Assembly: GCF_000422585.1 (NCBI RefSeq)
Contig: NZ_AUGI01000035.1
Location: forward strand, 1 to 64,000
Reading direction: 5' to 3'
Source: Hugenholtzia roseola DSM 9546
Lineage (GTDB): Bacteria > Bacteroidota > Bacteroidia > Cytophagales > Bernardetiaceae
Length of the DNA: 64,000 nt
The stretch's first letter is position 1, and each line of letters starts with the position of its first letter. Of the stretch, positions 33,388 to 42,509 are shown piece after piece. The notes under the pieces are model-generated. The model was not told the DNA's origin. It worked only from the letters and a program-made list of their open reading frames with translations, and searched no databases. Both the position numbers and the translations under genes were made by a program.

Positions 33388-34536
33388 ATGAAAATATTTC
33401 ACCTCTCTACGCCCACTACTTGGCGTGGAGGCGAGCAGCAAATCGCCTATCTTAGCGTCGAGCTACAAAAGCAAGGTATCGCGCAATGTATTTTCACGCC
33501 CCAAGATTCGCCGCTCTATCTTTTTGCAAAAGAAAAAGGCATCGAAACCTGTATTTGGCAGAGTAAGAATAAAATCAAAAATGCACTTTTTTTGGCAGAA
33601 AAAACGAAAAAAGACTCCAAAATTATCCTACACTTACACGATTCTCATGCCCATACTATCGCTATTTTGGCAACTACCTTTTTTGGCAATCGCGCCAATA
33701 TGGTATTGAGCAGGCGAGTAGATTTTTCTCTAAAAAGCAATTATTTTTCTTTGTATAAATACAATCATTTTCGCATCAAAAAAATACTCTGCGTTTCGCA
33801 AGCTATCCAAAAAGTAGTATTGCCTTTTATCAAAGACAAACAAAAAGTAGCAGTTGTGTATAGCGGCATAGACCTTTCCAAAATGGCATCAAGAAGCAAT
33901 TTAGATACGACTATTGAGGATTTTGAGAGCGAAAAAAATATCAGAAAAAGTTTAAATCTTAGTCAAGATACTTTTCTTATAGGAAAAATTGCAGCCTTAG
34001 CCCCACACAAAGACCCACTTACTTTTCTGGAAACTGCAAAATTATTATTACAAAATGAAAAATTTTTAGCCTATACCAAAGGAAAAGTTAAATTTTTATT
34101 GGTAGGAAAACCTGACGGCGCGGAGTCAAAAATTGAGGACTGGCTTGCTCAAAATTCCGATTTGGCGAATTTCTTTGCGCTCACAGGGCATCGAAACGAC
34201 ATCGCAACGCTACTGCCACAGCTCGATTTGTTTCTTTTTACAAGCGAAACAGAAGGCTTGGGAACTTCCATTTTAGACGCTTTTGCTGCACGTGTGCCTG
34301 TGGTAGCCACTGCCGCTGGGGGGATTCCCGAATTGGTTTTGCACCGACAAACGGGCTTGCTTGCGCCCGTCAAAGACACGCAAAAGTTGGCGCAATATGT
34401 CCTCGAAATATTAGAAAATCCTACTCAAAAACAGAACCTTATCGAAAATGCTTGGTCGCATCTGCAAAATTTTACCAAAGAAAAAATGGCAAGCCAAACC
34501 TTAGCCTATTACCGTCAAATTGATGCAATTCAATAA
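33388..34536 (+). CDS. Glycosyltransferase family 4 protein
   Basis: A 382-residue GT-B enzyme. The N-terminus reads MKIFHLSTPTTWRGGEQQIA, typical of GT4 (WRGGE acceptor loop). ALAPHKDPLTFLETAKLLL starts the donor domain, and ETEGLGTSILDAFAARVPVV followed by GGIPELV is the donor-binding E-x7-D/E region. It is translationally close to the preceding GT4 (2-bp gap). Its last seven bases overlap the 3' end of the opposite-strand glycosyltransferase. Confidence 0.88.
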   Translation: MKIFHLSTPTTWRGGEQQIAYLSVELQKQGIAQCIFTPQDSPLYLFAKEKGIETCIWQSKNKIKNALFLAEKTKKDSKIILHLHDSHAHTIAILATTFFGNRANMVLSRRVDFSLKSNYFSLYKYNHFRIKKILCVSQAIQKVVLPFIKDKQKVAVVYSGIDLSKMASRSNLDTTIEDFESEKNIRKSLNLSQDTFLIGKIAALAPHKDPLTFLETAKLLLQNEKFLAYTKGKVKFLLVGKPDGAESKIEDWLAQNSDLANFFALTGHRNDIATLLPQLDLFLFTSETEGLGTSILDAFAARVPVVATAAGGIPELVLHRQTGLLAPVKDTQKLAQYVLEILENPTQKQNLIENAWSHLQNFTKEKMASQTLAYYRQIDAIQ

Positions 34537-35621
34537 CTTTTAGACCGAAACAACTCATAGCCCTCCACAATCTTTTGCCCGATAGCAAGGGCAGGATAAG
34601 CCGCTACTACTTTTTGATAGCCAGCTTCCGCTATTTTTTCTCTAATCTCTTGATTTTTAAGCAGATAGTATATGTTTTCGGCAATAGATTCAGGCGTATT
34701 GAGGCAAGTTTGAAGCTCTCTGCCTGTTTCGAAAAGCTCCTGCATGGCAGGACTTTGTTTGGTAAGCGTACAAATTTTACACGCCAAATAATGATATACT
34801 TTATTAGGCACTACCAAATCAGCCTTCAAACTTTCACCAAAAATACCTAAGGCTAAATCCCACGATTGAATGTAGGTAGGCAGTTTTTCGTAGGCTACAT
34901 TTCCTATCCAATCAAAATTTTGAAGTGCGTGTTTATCTAAAAAGTCTTTTAGTTTTTGATGCTCGAAGCCGTCCCCTATGATTTGGAAATGAATTTGGCG
35001 TTCCATTAAACGGTCTGCATATTGGGTTTGAAGCAGATGGGCTGCCTGTGCAATTTTTAAAACACCTTGTAAAGGTGCAAAACTGCCATAAAACCCTACT
35101 AAAAAAGGCTTTTTTTCAGTAGCATCAGAAACAGCCTGAACCTTTTTTGGGAAAAATATTTGGGTATCTACGCCAACAGGCACAACGCAAATTTTTTCAG
35201 GCGCAAGGCGAAAGGTCTTGATATAATAATTTTTGTGCGAAGGCGTGTCGGCTAAAACAAGGTCGGCTTTGTGCAGGGCAAAATAATCTTTGCCGTAGTT
35301 TTTGAGGGCGCGAGGCGAGTATCGCCAAACTTGGTTGTAGTCGAAGACCTTGCTTAGGTAGCGCGAAATGAGTGGGTCGAAAAGTAAGGGCTTCTTTCCA
35401 ATGGCTTTTTTTACGAAGGCAACGTCGGCATGGGTAAAAGAAGGCAGATAAACAAAATCATTTTCTTGGGCTATTTTATGAATTTGTGTGGCAAGCGTTG
35501 TACTCTTTTTGGCATAAGGGAAAAACGTGAGCGCAGCCCCTACTTGTTTTAGACCTTCAAAGACGACCAAATCGCGATTGTAGTCTTTTTGGTAGTTTCC
35601 TGTAATTAAAATTTTATACAT
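34530..35621 (-). CDS. Glycosyltransferase, GT4-like
   Basis: A 363-residue GT-B-fold protein. The N-terminus MYKILITGNYQKDYNRDLVV and ICVVPVGVDTQIFFPKKVQA followed by FLVGFYGSFAPLQGVLKIAQ are the usual inter-domain features of GT4 enzymes. The C-terminal donor motif is weaker than in its neighbours (VPNKVYHYLACKICTLTKQS). It is convergent with the GT4 pair, overlapping by seven bases, and only seven bases separate it from the cyclase-family gene upstream, with which it is probably co-transcribed. Confidence 0.8.
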   Translation of the reverse strand: MYKILITGNYQKDYNRDLVVFEGLKQVGAALTFFPYAKKSTTLATQIHKIAQENDFVYLPSFTHADVAFVKKAIGKKPLLFDPLISRYLSKVFDYNQVWRYSPRALKNYGKDYFALHKADLVLADTPSHKNYYIKTFRLAPEKICVVPVGVDTQIFFPKKVQAVSDATEKKPFLVGFYGSFAPLQGVLKIAQAAHLLQTQYADRLMERQIHFQIIGDGFEHQKLKDFLDKHALQNFDWIGNVAYEKLPTYIQSWDLALGIFGESLKADLVVPNKVYHYLACKICTLTKQSPAMQELFETGRELQTCLNTPESIAENIYYLLKNQEIREKIAEAGYQKVVAAYPALAIGQKIVEGYELFRSKSY

Positions 35622-35628
35622 CTTTGTA

Positions 35629-36402
35629 TTATTCTATGATAGCAACCACACGCGCGGGAGCAGCAGACGCGCCTTTGATTTTAAGTGGAAAAACGGCTAC
35701 TTTAAATCCTTTTGGCGGAAGGGCTGCCAAATTGGTGAGTTGTTCCATGTGGCAATATTCATGCGTCTGCCCTACCAAATGTGCTTCCCAAAATAAATCA
35801 GCATTTTTATCTTTTTTGGCTTTTTCCACCATATAAGGCAGCGGCAAATCAAATCCCCATTGGTCTATCCCCATCACCTTTACGCCCTGCTCGATAAGCC
35901 AGCGCGTTGCTTCTGCACTCATGCCTGTGCCACGCTTGGGAAAATCGGGCGTGCCTGCATACTTGTCGCGGTCGGTGCGGATAAGCACGATAGGATTTGG
36001 ATACGCTTTCAAATTGAAATCCAAACGTTTTAGTTCATTTTTTACCTCTTCCAACGTAATCACTTCAAAGTCTTCTTTCCAACTCATATCCAACACTACG
36101 CCGTCGCCATAGCACCACTCCAAAGGAATTTCGTCGATGGTTTTGGCTTTTTCGCCCTTGCAAGTGGGGCTATAATGCCAAGGCGCGTCTATGTGTGTGC
36201 TGGCATGCACGCCCATAGAAACGATTTTGTCGTCTGCCCAACCTGTGAAATTTTTGGGAAATAACTTTTTGGGCAATCCCAAAAAAAAGCGAATCAGAAA
36301 GGCACTGCGCTTATGCGAAAAATGTTTTACTTTGATGCGCATAAACCAAGGGTCGTTGGGATCGTAAGCAATCGTTTTGGAAAGGTCGATGAGTTGGGGC
36401 AT
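35629..36402 (-). CDS. Cyclase-family hydrolase (kynurenine formamidase-like)
   Basis: A 257-residue metal-dependent hydrolase. HASTHIDAPWHY matches the HxGTHxDxPxH metal-binding signature of the cyclase/KynB family. Other conserved regions are VLDMSWKEDFEV, VLIRTDRDKY and HEYCHMEQLTNLAALPPKGF near the C-terminus. The Gly-to-Ser change in HxSTH is a common variant. Substrate is unknown. Members hydrolyse N-formylkynurenine or related amides. No tryptophan-degradation gene is adjacent. Confidence 0.85.
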   Translation of the reverse strand: MPQLIDLSKTIAYDPNDPWFMRIKVKHFSHKRSAFLIRFFLGLPKKLFPKNFTGWADDKIVSMGVHASTHIDAPWHYSPTCKGEKAKTIDEIPLEWCYGDGVVLDMSWKEDFEVITLEEVKNELKRLDFNLKAYPNPIVLIRTDRDKYAGTPDFPKRGTGMSAEATRWLIEQGVKVMGIDQWGFDLPLPYMVEKAKKDKNADLFWEAHLVGQTHEYCHMEQLTNLAALPPKGFKVAVFPLKIKGASAAPARVVAIIE

Positions 36403-36478
36403 AATTTCGAGATTTGAGTGGCAATATTAGTAAAAATCTAAAAACTATGCCCTTTGTTGTCTATTTTTTGCGTTTTTC

Positions 36479-36694
36479 TCAATCCGTTTTTTTGATAGCC
36501 CCTACCGCATCAGCAATCATAGAGGCAAGCAAGCCGCCCAGCAGCATGCCGTAGCCTGTGGAATTGTACCAAACCGACTGTATGAGGCACTGACCATTCA
36601 AACAGCCCACTTCTTTCCAATAAAAAAAGCCCGCAATACCGCCGAGGAGGATACCCAAAGTTGCCCATTTATACTTAAAAAAAAGCGTTTTCAT
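36479..36694 (-). CDS. Small membrane protein (DUF6132-like)
   Basis: A 71-residue protein with two hydrophobic segments: ATLGILLGGIAGFFYW and GMLLGGLLASMIADAVG. Between them lies the CLNGQC cysteine pair, which is typical of the DUF6132 family. It starts at the ATG at 36694. The 22 codons upstream are foreign to the family. Confidence 0.78.
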   Translation of the reverse strand: MKTLFFKYKWATLGILLGGIAGFFYWKEVGCLNGQCLIQSVWYNSTGYGMLLGGLLASMIADAVGAIKKTD

Positions 36695-36710
36695 ATTTTC
36701 TTGTTTTGTA

Positions 36711-36820
36711 ATGAAATAAAATTTGACTTGAATCCTAAAAGTTTTGAAAACTCTTAGCATTTGTTTTTTCGCCGTTTTGTTTCAATCTAACTTCGGACAA
36801 GGCAGCAGCCTATCCTACCC
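36711..36820 (-). repeat. Family A repeat, diverged copy
   Basis: ATGAAATAAAATTTGACTTG, a CCTAAAAG-TTTTG-CTCTTAG hairpin remnant, TTTCAATCTAACTTCGGAC and AAGGCAGCAGCC occur in family order. The right inverted end is not recognisable. Confidence 0.6.
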
Positions 36821-36929
36821 TGATGACTGTCAGGCTTTGCCATTTTTTGTGTTGCAGTAGCCTTTTAGAAAGTACGAATGGCGGTATGAAAATGTTGTAT
36901 GAAAATATGTTTTTTTGTTGTTCTGATAG

Positions 36930-36966
36930 AAAAGAAAAATTGGCAAACCTCATCAAGGTTTGCCAA
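36930..36966 (-). terminator. Rho-independent terminator after the anti-sigma/barrel gene
   Basis: TTGGCAAACCT (36940-36950) pairs perfectly with AGGTTTGCCAA (36956-36966). On the minus strand the stem is followed by TTTTTCTTTTC. Confidence 0.85.
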
Positions 36967-37029
36967 TCCTAAGTTCCATATTTGTTCAAAAGGCGCGTGA
37001 AAGTCTTTTTTTGGGCGTTTAAAGGGTCT

Positions 37030-38331
37030 TTAAATGCCTACTAAAAAGCGCGTCGTTACGCCTGTTTTCTGAACAAATACCCCTTCCGAACCAAATGGAC
37101 GCAGAGGAATGTTCCAATACGGCTCCACTTGTACTTTAAAGCGCGAATTAGGTTTGAAGGTCAGCCCTGCCTGAATTTGTGTGGCGGCGGCTAATACTAA
37201 TTCGCCTTTTGATTCTTTATATTGATTGTGAAATTCTGTTCTGGTGTTGCGTGGGTCGGTTTCGTCGGTGAATACCAAGCCTACTCGCGCCCTTTCGGTA
37301 TGCTGCAAATGGTATAAGTTGAGCAATCCTGTGCCTACATGCAGGCTTATTTTTTCATTTTGCAAGACCTGATATTGTAGCAAAAGCGGCACTTCGAGGG
37401 TTTGGGTCTGGATATGGGTTTCGTTTTTCCACATCGCCACTATATCTTCGGCATTGCCTAAGTTGTCAAAATCGCTTGCAATACCACTTGGCAGCGCATT
37501 AGGCAGCGTTTTGAGTTTGTTTTTGCGATACAAAAGCCCCCACGCCAAACTTACTTTTCCTTTTTTGAGATTGCCCCAAAAACCCGCTCCTGTGCTAAAA
37601 GCCAAATGGGTTTCTGTTCCAAAACCGCCCTGCAAATCTATGCCTGCCCCCAAACTTAGGGCAAGGGCTTTTTCAGGCTTTTGATTTGCCGAAAGGCTCT
37701 GCTCGAATGGTTTGGCAAAGGTAGTAGGTTTCTTTTCAAAAGGCGGACTTACCAAATGGGGTGCATTTTGGGCAAGTTCGGGGCTTAGGAAGGCAATTTG
37801 TAGAGCGGCAGGGCGCGAAAGTTCGCCGTTTGCGATTTGCGCGATTTGCTCATTTTTTTCTTCTTCGAGGGTCGTAAAGGCGGCGTTCTGGGTTTGATTT
37901 GTCTTGTTTTGTTTTGGCTCAAAAGTTTGGGTAGCTTGCGCCAAAAGTTGGGCTTGTTTTGCGTCCTTCTCTGCTTGCAGATTTGAGGGCATCAAGTCGG
38001 GAATTGCCTCACTTTGGTTTTGACTTTGGTTTTGGCTACGGTTTTGCGTATCATTTGGGCGATTTGCCTGCTTCTGTGCGAGTTTGAAACCCTCTTTGTT
38101 TTCTTGCGTGCTTTCTTGGGGCAGATTTTGATAGAGAACCGTCGTAGCGACCGCCATAGTGAGGCAGGCAGCGACAAGGGCAGTCCCCCACTGCTTGCCA
38201 ATTCTAAACAAGAATTGCCTGCGATTGTCTTCGTCTAATTTTTGACGCATTTTTTCCCAATCGGCATCAGGCGAAAATGCAGGTTCGTATTCTTGAAAAA
38301 CTTTTCTAAACTTATCGTATTCGTTGTCCAT
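37030..38331 (-). CDS. Anti-sigma-like protein fused to a predicted outer-membrane barrel
   Basis: A 433-residue protein lying 22 bp downstream of an ECF sigma gene. The N-terminal 50 residues are cytosolic and charged. One transmembrane helix follows (about 48-68, WGTALVAACLTMAVATTVL). Then comes a long Gln/Asn-rich low-complexity linker (about 75-215), and the C-terminal 200 residues are strand-like, with FSTGAGFWGNLKKGKVSLAW, SLHVGTGLLNLYHLQH and AAATQIQAGLTFKPNSRFKV. This is an unusual layout that could let a cell-surface barrel signal to the sigma factor. The anti-sigma role is inferred from position and topology. Confidence 0.65.
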   Translation of the reverse strand: MDNEYDKFRKVFQEYEPAFSPDADWEKMRQKLDEDNRRQFLFRIGKQWGTALVAACLTMAVATTVLYQNLPQESTQENKEGFKLAQKQANRPNDTQNRSQNQSQNQSEAIPDLMPSNLQAEKDAKQAQLLAQATQTFEPKQNKTNQTQNAAFTTLEEEKNEQIAQIANGELSRPAALQIAFLSPELAQNAPHLVSPPFEKKPTTFAKPFEQSLSANQKPEKALALSLGAGIDLQGGFGTETHLAFSTGAGFWGNLKKGKVSLAWGLLYRKNKLKTLPNALPSGIASDFDNLGNAEDIVAMWKNETHIQTQTLEVPLLLQYQVLQNEKISLHVGTGLLNLYHLQHTERARVGLVFTDETDPRNTRTEFHNQYKESKGELVLAAATQIQAGLTFKPNSRFKVQVEPYWNIPLRPFGSEGVFVQKTGVTTRFLVGI

Positions 38332-38353
38332 GCTTGAAAGACGGTTTTGCGTT

Positions 38354-38926
38354 TTATTTGAAAAAGGCTTGATGCTTGTTTCCGAAATGTTGTTGAATCA
38401 GAGCGCGTAATTTTTGCTTGGCGCGTGAAAGATTGGAGCGCGAAGTGCCTGCGGGGATACCTAACTGCTGCCCAATTTCTTCGTGTGAAAAGCCTTCTAT
38501 TTCGTATAAATTGAAGGTGAGGCGATAGATGTCGGGTAGTTTCTGCACTAAGGCATAGATTTCCTCTGCCGTTAGGTTGCTGATGGCATCGGCAGTAGAT
38601 TCTTCGCTGGCGGCGGCTTTCTCTACTTCCAAATGATGGTAGTGTTTCTCATTTCGACGGAAGTAGTCGATGGCGGTATTGATGATGATACGGCGGAGCC
38701 ACCCACGAAACGATTTTTGCAAATCGTATTGTTCAATCTTCTTAAAAACTTTCAGAAAGCTATCATTCAGGATTTCGCTTGCCTCCTCGCGTGAGGGTGC
38801 GTAGCGCAAGCAGATAGACATGCCATAGCCGTAGAAATGCTTATAGAGTTTCTCTTGGCAGTGTCGCTCGCCCTTTTTTGTGCCTTCTATTAGTTTTTGC
38901 TCTATTTCGGAAGGTTCTGGATTCAC
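38354..38926 (-). CDS. ECF-subfamily RNA polymerase sigma factor
   Basis: A 190-residue sigma-70 factor. Region 2 covers about residues 20-95 (KLYKHFYGYGMSICLRYAPS, then SFRGWLRRIIINTAIDYFRR). Region 4 covers about 130-182 with GFSHEEIGQQLGIPAGTSRS as the helix-turn-helix. The start is a GTG at 38926. No ATG precedes the conserved region. A TAnnTTTG box lies at 38987-38994. The following gene (22 bp downstream) is its likely membrane anti-sigma partner. Confidence 0.9.
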   Translation of the reverse strand: MNPEPSEIEQKLIEGTKKGERHCQEKLYKHFYGYGMSICLRYAPSREEASEILNDSFLKVFKKIEQYDLQKSFRGWLRRIIINTAIDYFRRNEKHYHHLEVEKAAASEESTADAISNLTAEEIYALVQKLPDIYRLTFNLYEIEGFSHEEIGQQLGIPAGTSRSNLSRAKQKLRALIQQHFGNKHQAFFK

Positions 38927-38986
38927 GCAAGACGTTATTGTTTAAGGGTTGTTGTGGTCAAGACGCAGGCTACTTGAAAAGTGCTG

Positions 38987-38994
38987 CAAAGGTA
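38987..38994 (-). promoter_or_regulatory. -7 box of the ECF sigma operon
   Basis: TACCTTTG on the minus strand, about 60 bp upstream of the GTG start at 38926. No TTG at ideal spacing. Confidence 0.45.
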
Positions 38995-39004
38995 GGCAAA
39001 GATT

Positions 39005-39040
39005 TTTCAAAAAAATAGGGACGCTTTCAAAGCGTCCCTA
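39005..39040 (-). terminator. Rho-independent terminator of the tricorn-like gene
   Basis: TAGGGACGCTTT (39016-39027) and AAAGCGTCCCTA (39029-39040) form a perfect inverted repeat. On the minus strand it is followed by TTTTTTTG. It lies beyond a family A repeat, so the transcript would include the repeat. Confidence 0.82.
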
Positions 39041-39045
39041 TGTAT

Positions 39046-39163
39046 TTTTGGGTCTGAAAACTCTTTTTGTTTCCATCTCTCTGCGGAAAAGGCAATGGCT
39101 TGCATATCTTGTCAATACCTTGTCCCTGCATTTGTACCTAACTTTTAGAACTTAACAACATTG
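39046..39163 (-). repeat. Family A repeat, copy abutting a stop codon
   Basis: GGGTCTGAAAACTC, CATCTCTCTGCGGAAAAGG and TACCTTGTCCCTGCATTTG occur in family order, ending TTTTAGAACTTAACAACATT next to the stop codon (39164-39166) of the tricorn-like gene. The end resembles the inverted repeat of the intact A element with an inserted CA. Confidence 0.65.
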
Positions 39164-42100
39164 CTATTTGATGTCTTTCAAAAGTTCCTCTACGGCTTTT
39201 TTGAGTTGTTCGTCTTCGCCTTTGGCTTTGCCGTCGGGCGAGTTTTGCAGGATAATATCAGGCTCTGCTCCGATATTTTCCATGTTTTTGCCCGAACTTT
39301 TCACAAACCAAGCGCGGAAAGGCAATCGCACCAAAGAGCCATCTATCAAAGATGCTCCTCCCGTAGAGATAACTGCTCCGAAGGTAGGTACGCCCACTAC
39401 TTTTCCTAATTTATTTTCTTTGTAGGCGTGTGAAAAAATTTCAGCATTCGAGTAGCTATGTTCGTTGCAAAGCGTAATAGAGGGCTTGACCCAAGCCGCA
39501 AAAGGCAATCTTTCACCATAAGGATAATAACTTTCAAATTGCTTGTGGTTTTTGAAGCTATCAGTAGCACCACGCGGAATGGTATAGGCATGTTGCTTTA
39601 CAGTCAAGACTGCCATCAGATAATCCGTAGTCCAGCCGCCGCCATTGAAGCGCACATCTATCACGATACCGTCTTTTCCTTCTCCGCTTGCCGCCAATTC
39701 GCGCTCGAAACGCTCGAAACTTTCCCAGTTCATGCCCTCGATGTGAATATAGCCCAAACGCCCGTTGGAATATTTTTCGGTAAGGGCTTTGCGCTCGGCT
39801 ACCCATTCTTCGTATAGTTCGGTTCGCAAAGAAGAAGCAGGGCGCAAAACTACCTGTCTTAGGCTGCCCTTTGCATCTTTTACTTCTAAGACTACCTTAC
39901 TTTCTTCGGTTTTGTTGGCAAAAAGGGCATAAAAATTTTGTTTCGCCTCTATTTTTTCCCCATCAACAGAAAGAATAATATCGCCTTTGGCAAGTTTGCT
40001 TTCCTCTCTATCAGCAGGCGAATTGGGAATGACGCGCACAATCTCTACGCCTTCTTTGAGCGGACGCACTTCTGCACCGATAAGTCCCATTTTTTGCCTT
40101 TGTCTATCAGCGCGGTCGGCGTTGTAGTATCCCATGTGGCTTGCATTGAGTTCGCCCAACATCAGGTTTAGCACATCTTTAAAATCGCGCTCTGTGGAGG
40201 CAAGCATTGCCCAAGGCTTGTACTTTTGGGCGTGTTTTTTCCAATCCTGCCCATGAAATTCGGGGTCGTAGAAGTTTTGGTCTAAAAGTTTCCAGACGTG
40301 TCCGAAGATTTGCTCTTTTTCCTTTTCAAAGTCGATGGTCAGATGCGCGGCAAAAGGCATATTTTCGGGTGTGCCGCCCTTATTTTCTACCCTAAAAAGC
40401 ATGCCGCCTTCTTTGGCATAGTACAAATATTTGCCATCTGCGGAAAGCGAAACAGCATAAGGCTTGGTATTGTTCGCGGTCAGATTCTTGCGCTCTTTGC
40501 CGTCCCATTTGATAGAATAGAGGTCTTGGTCGGCACTATAAGAACCCGCTCTGCCTTGTCGGTTTGTAACAAAATAAAAGGTTTCGCCGTCGGGTGAAAT
40601 TTGTAGGTCGGATTCGCCTGCGGGCAAATTCGTAACCTGCACCAAGCGGTGGTGTAAGTTTTCAAAATCTATCACAATAGGCTCTACCTCCTCTTTTTTG
40701 TCGTCCTTTTTTTCCTCTTTTTTGGGTTCTTTTTTCGCTTCTTCGGGGTCATATTCGAGCCAATCTTGTTTGGTTTTGTCCCAGTCTTTTTTTCTAAGCC
40801 AAACAAACCACACATCAGAATCGCCATTGTTTCGCATCGAAAGGAAACCCAATTTAGAGCCGTCTTTGCTCCAAACGGGACTATAATCGCCTTTTGGGTG
40901 ATAGCTCACATTGACAGGCTTTCGGCTATTATCCGCTGCCTGAATATAGACTTCTTCGTTGAAATAAAGGTCTTCGAGGCTATAAGCGAGCCACTTGCTA
41001 TCAGGACTCCATGCCAAGCCACTTGGCGTAGCCCAACCGTTTAGCAATATTTTTTCATTAGAAATCTTGCCATTTGCGTCAATATCTGCCGTAACAAGCG
41101 TGCCTCTGCCTCTGACGAAGGCTATTTTTTTGCCGTTGGGCGAAATATTCAAATTCGTTTCATCTTCGGCAGAATTAGTAAGGCGTAAGGTTTCGCGCTT
41201 TAAGGTCTTGAAAAGATGGGGCTGATTTTTATCAGACGAGCGCAATAAAAAGATGTCGTTTTGTCCGTTTTCTCTATCTGAAAGGAAAAGCAGGGTAGAA
41301 TCGTTGAGCCAAGTGGGTTCGCGCTCATAAAAAGCGTGTTGGGTAAGCCTAACGGTCTGACTTTTCTCTTTGTGGGCTTCGGAAAGGAAAATTTCGCCTC
41401 TGATGGTAAAGGCATAATATTTTCCGTTGGGTGAAAGTTGGTATTGCTGCATACCACGCGAATAGGTCTTCGCCTCCACAGGGTCGAAGCGGTAGTCTTG
41501 GGTGAGGGCTACTTGTAGCGGCTCTATTTTTTTGGTTTCGAGGTCTAAAATCAAAATTTTTGTACCCTGTTCTATGACTGCTTTTTTTCCATTTGCATCG
41601 AGTCCGAAGTGGCGCACGCCGTCGTCTTTGAACTGCGTGAGCTGTTCGGGTTCGCCTTTGGGTTTGCCCTCTTCGAAGGTAAGGCGGAAAAGGTTGTAGC
41701 TTTCGTCGCGCTCACTGATAAAAAAGAGCGTATTGCCTGCCCATTGAGGGTGCATGTCGTTTCCTGCAAAACTTGTAATTTGGGTATAAGTCTTGGTTTT
41801 GGTATCGAACACAAAAATTTCGCGATTGGCAGAGCCACGATACCGCTTGCGTTCGGGGTTGTTGTAGCCATGCACGTATGCAACCAAACGCCCGTCGGCA
41901 GAAACAGCAGGCGTATAGCCGATAGCGTCTAAAAAGCGTTCAGGCGTGCCGCCCTGCGCTGATATGGTATGAAATTCTGACCCCCATTCTGCCTGTGCGT
42001 AATCTCTGCGGCTATTGAAAATAAGACGGTTATCATTTGTCCAGCCCCCTAAAATATCGTTTGAGGTGTGGTAGGTCAGCCGCTGTGGGAAGCCCCCTTC

Positions 42101-42394
42101 GGCAGTCATGACAAAGAGGTCTTCATTGCCAAATCTATCCGAATTGAAGGCAATTTGTTTGCCGTCAGGACTGAAACGCGGCATAGACTCATAGCCTTCG
42201 TGAATGGTGAGGCGGAAGGCTCTGCCGCCCTCTGTGGGGACAGTCCAGATGTCGCCTTGATAGGAAAAGGCTACTTGTTTGCCGTCAGGACTTAGGTCGG
42301 GATAGCGCAAGAGTGCGTCCGAATTTTGTGCCGCCGCCGTCAGGCTCAACCCCAAAGCGAGCAAAGAAGCGGACAAAGAGGGTAAAAATTTCAT
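39164..42394 (-). CDS. Tricorn-like protease (PD40 propellers, PDZ, S41-type core)
   Basis: A 1076-residue exported protease. A signal peptide (LSASLLALGLSLTAAAQ) precedes two beta-propeller regions: PD40 motifs such as LSPDGKQVAFSY from about 35 to 330 and again to about 660. A Lys/Glu-rich insertion at about 555-580 (EEAKKEPKKEEKKDDKKEEV) falls between them. Then a tricorn C1 region with ASHMGYY (catalytic Ser-His pair), a PDZ domain (VRVIPNSPADREESKLAKGD) and the C2 S41 core with VDVRFNGGGWTTD-type oxyanion region and NEHSYSNAEIFSH, which probably supplies the nucleophile serine. It likely degrades peptides in the periplasm. Confidence 0.85.
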   Translation of the reverse strand: MKFLPSLSASLLALGLSLTAAAQNSDALLRYPDLSPDGKQVAFSYQGDIWTVPTEGGRAFRLTIHEGYESMPRFSPDGKQIAFNSDRFGNEDLFVMTAEGGFPQRLTYHTSNDILGGWTNDNRLIFNSRRDYAQAEWGSEFHTISAQGGTPERFLDAIGYTPAVSADGRLVAYVHGYNNPERKRYRGSANREIFVFDTKTKTYTQITSFAGNDMHPQWAGNTLFFISERDESYNLFRLTFEEGKPKGEPEQLTQFKDDGVRHFGLDANGKKAVIEQGTKILILDLETKKIEPLQVALTQDYRFDPVEAKTYSRGMQQYQLSPNGKYYAFTIRGEIFLSEAHKEKSQTVRLTQHAFYEREPTWLNDSTLLFLSDRENGQNDIFLLRSSDKNQPHLFKTLKRETLRLTNSAEDETNLNISPNGKKIAFVRGRGTLVTADIDANGKISNEKILLNGWATPSGLAWSPDSKWLAYSLEDLYFNEEVYIQAADNSRKPVNVSYHPKGDYSPVWSKDGSKLGFLSMRNNGDSDVWFVWLRKKDWDKTKQDWLEYDPEEAKKEPKKEEKKDDKKEEVEPIVIDFENLHHRLVQVTNLPAGESDLQISPDGETFYFVTNRQGRAGSYSADQDLYSIKWDGKERKNLTANNTKPYAVSLSADGKYLYYAKEGGMLFRVENKGGTPENMPFAAHLTIDFEKEKEQIFGHVWKLLDQNFYDPEFHGQDWKKHAQKYKPWAMLASTERDFKDVLNLMLGELNASHMGYYNADRADRQRQKMGLIGAEVRPLKEGVEIVRVIPNSPADREESKLAKGDIILSVDGEKIEAKQNFYALFANKTEESKVVLEVKDAKGSLRQVVLRPASSLRTELYEEWVAERKALTEKYSNGRLGYIHIEGMNWESFERFERELAASGEGKDGIVIDVRFNGGGWTTDYLMAVLTVKQHAYTIPRGATDSFKNHKQFESYYPYGERLPFAAWVKPSITLCNEHSYSNAEIFSHAYKENKLGKVVGVPTFGAVISTGGASLIDGSLVRLPFRAWFVKSSGKNMENIGAEPDIILQNSPDGKAKGEDEQLKKAVEELLKDIK

Positions 42395-42509
42395 CTTAGA
42401 GAGAAAAGAATTAGAAACCGAGAAATGAGAAAACCTGCCTTCGTGATAAATAAGTGGGCAGTTTTTACAAAATTTTCAGCCCCTTCTATACGAAAAGCAA
42501 AATCAATGA

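Larger units (their letters stand above)
36695..37029. other. Intergenic region with repeat and terminator
   Basis: Holds a diverged family A repeat (36711-36820) and the terminator at 36930-36966. No gene seen. Confidence 0.6.
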
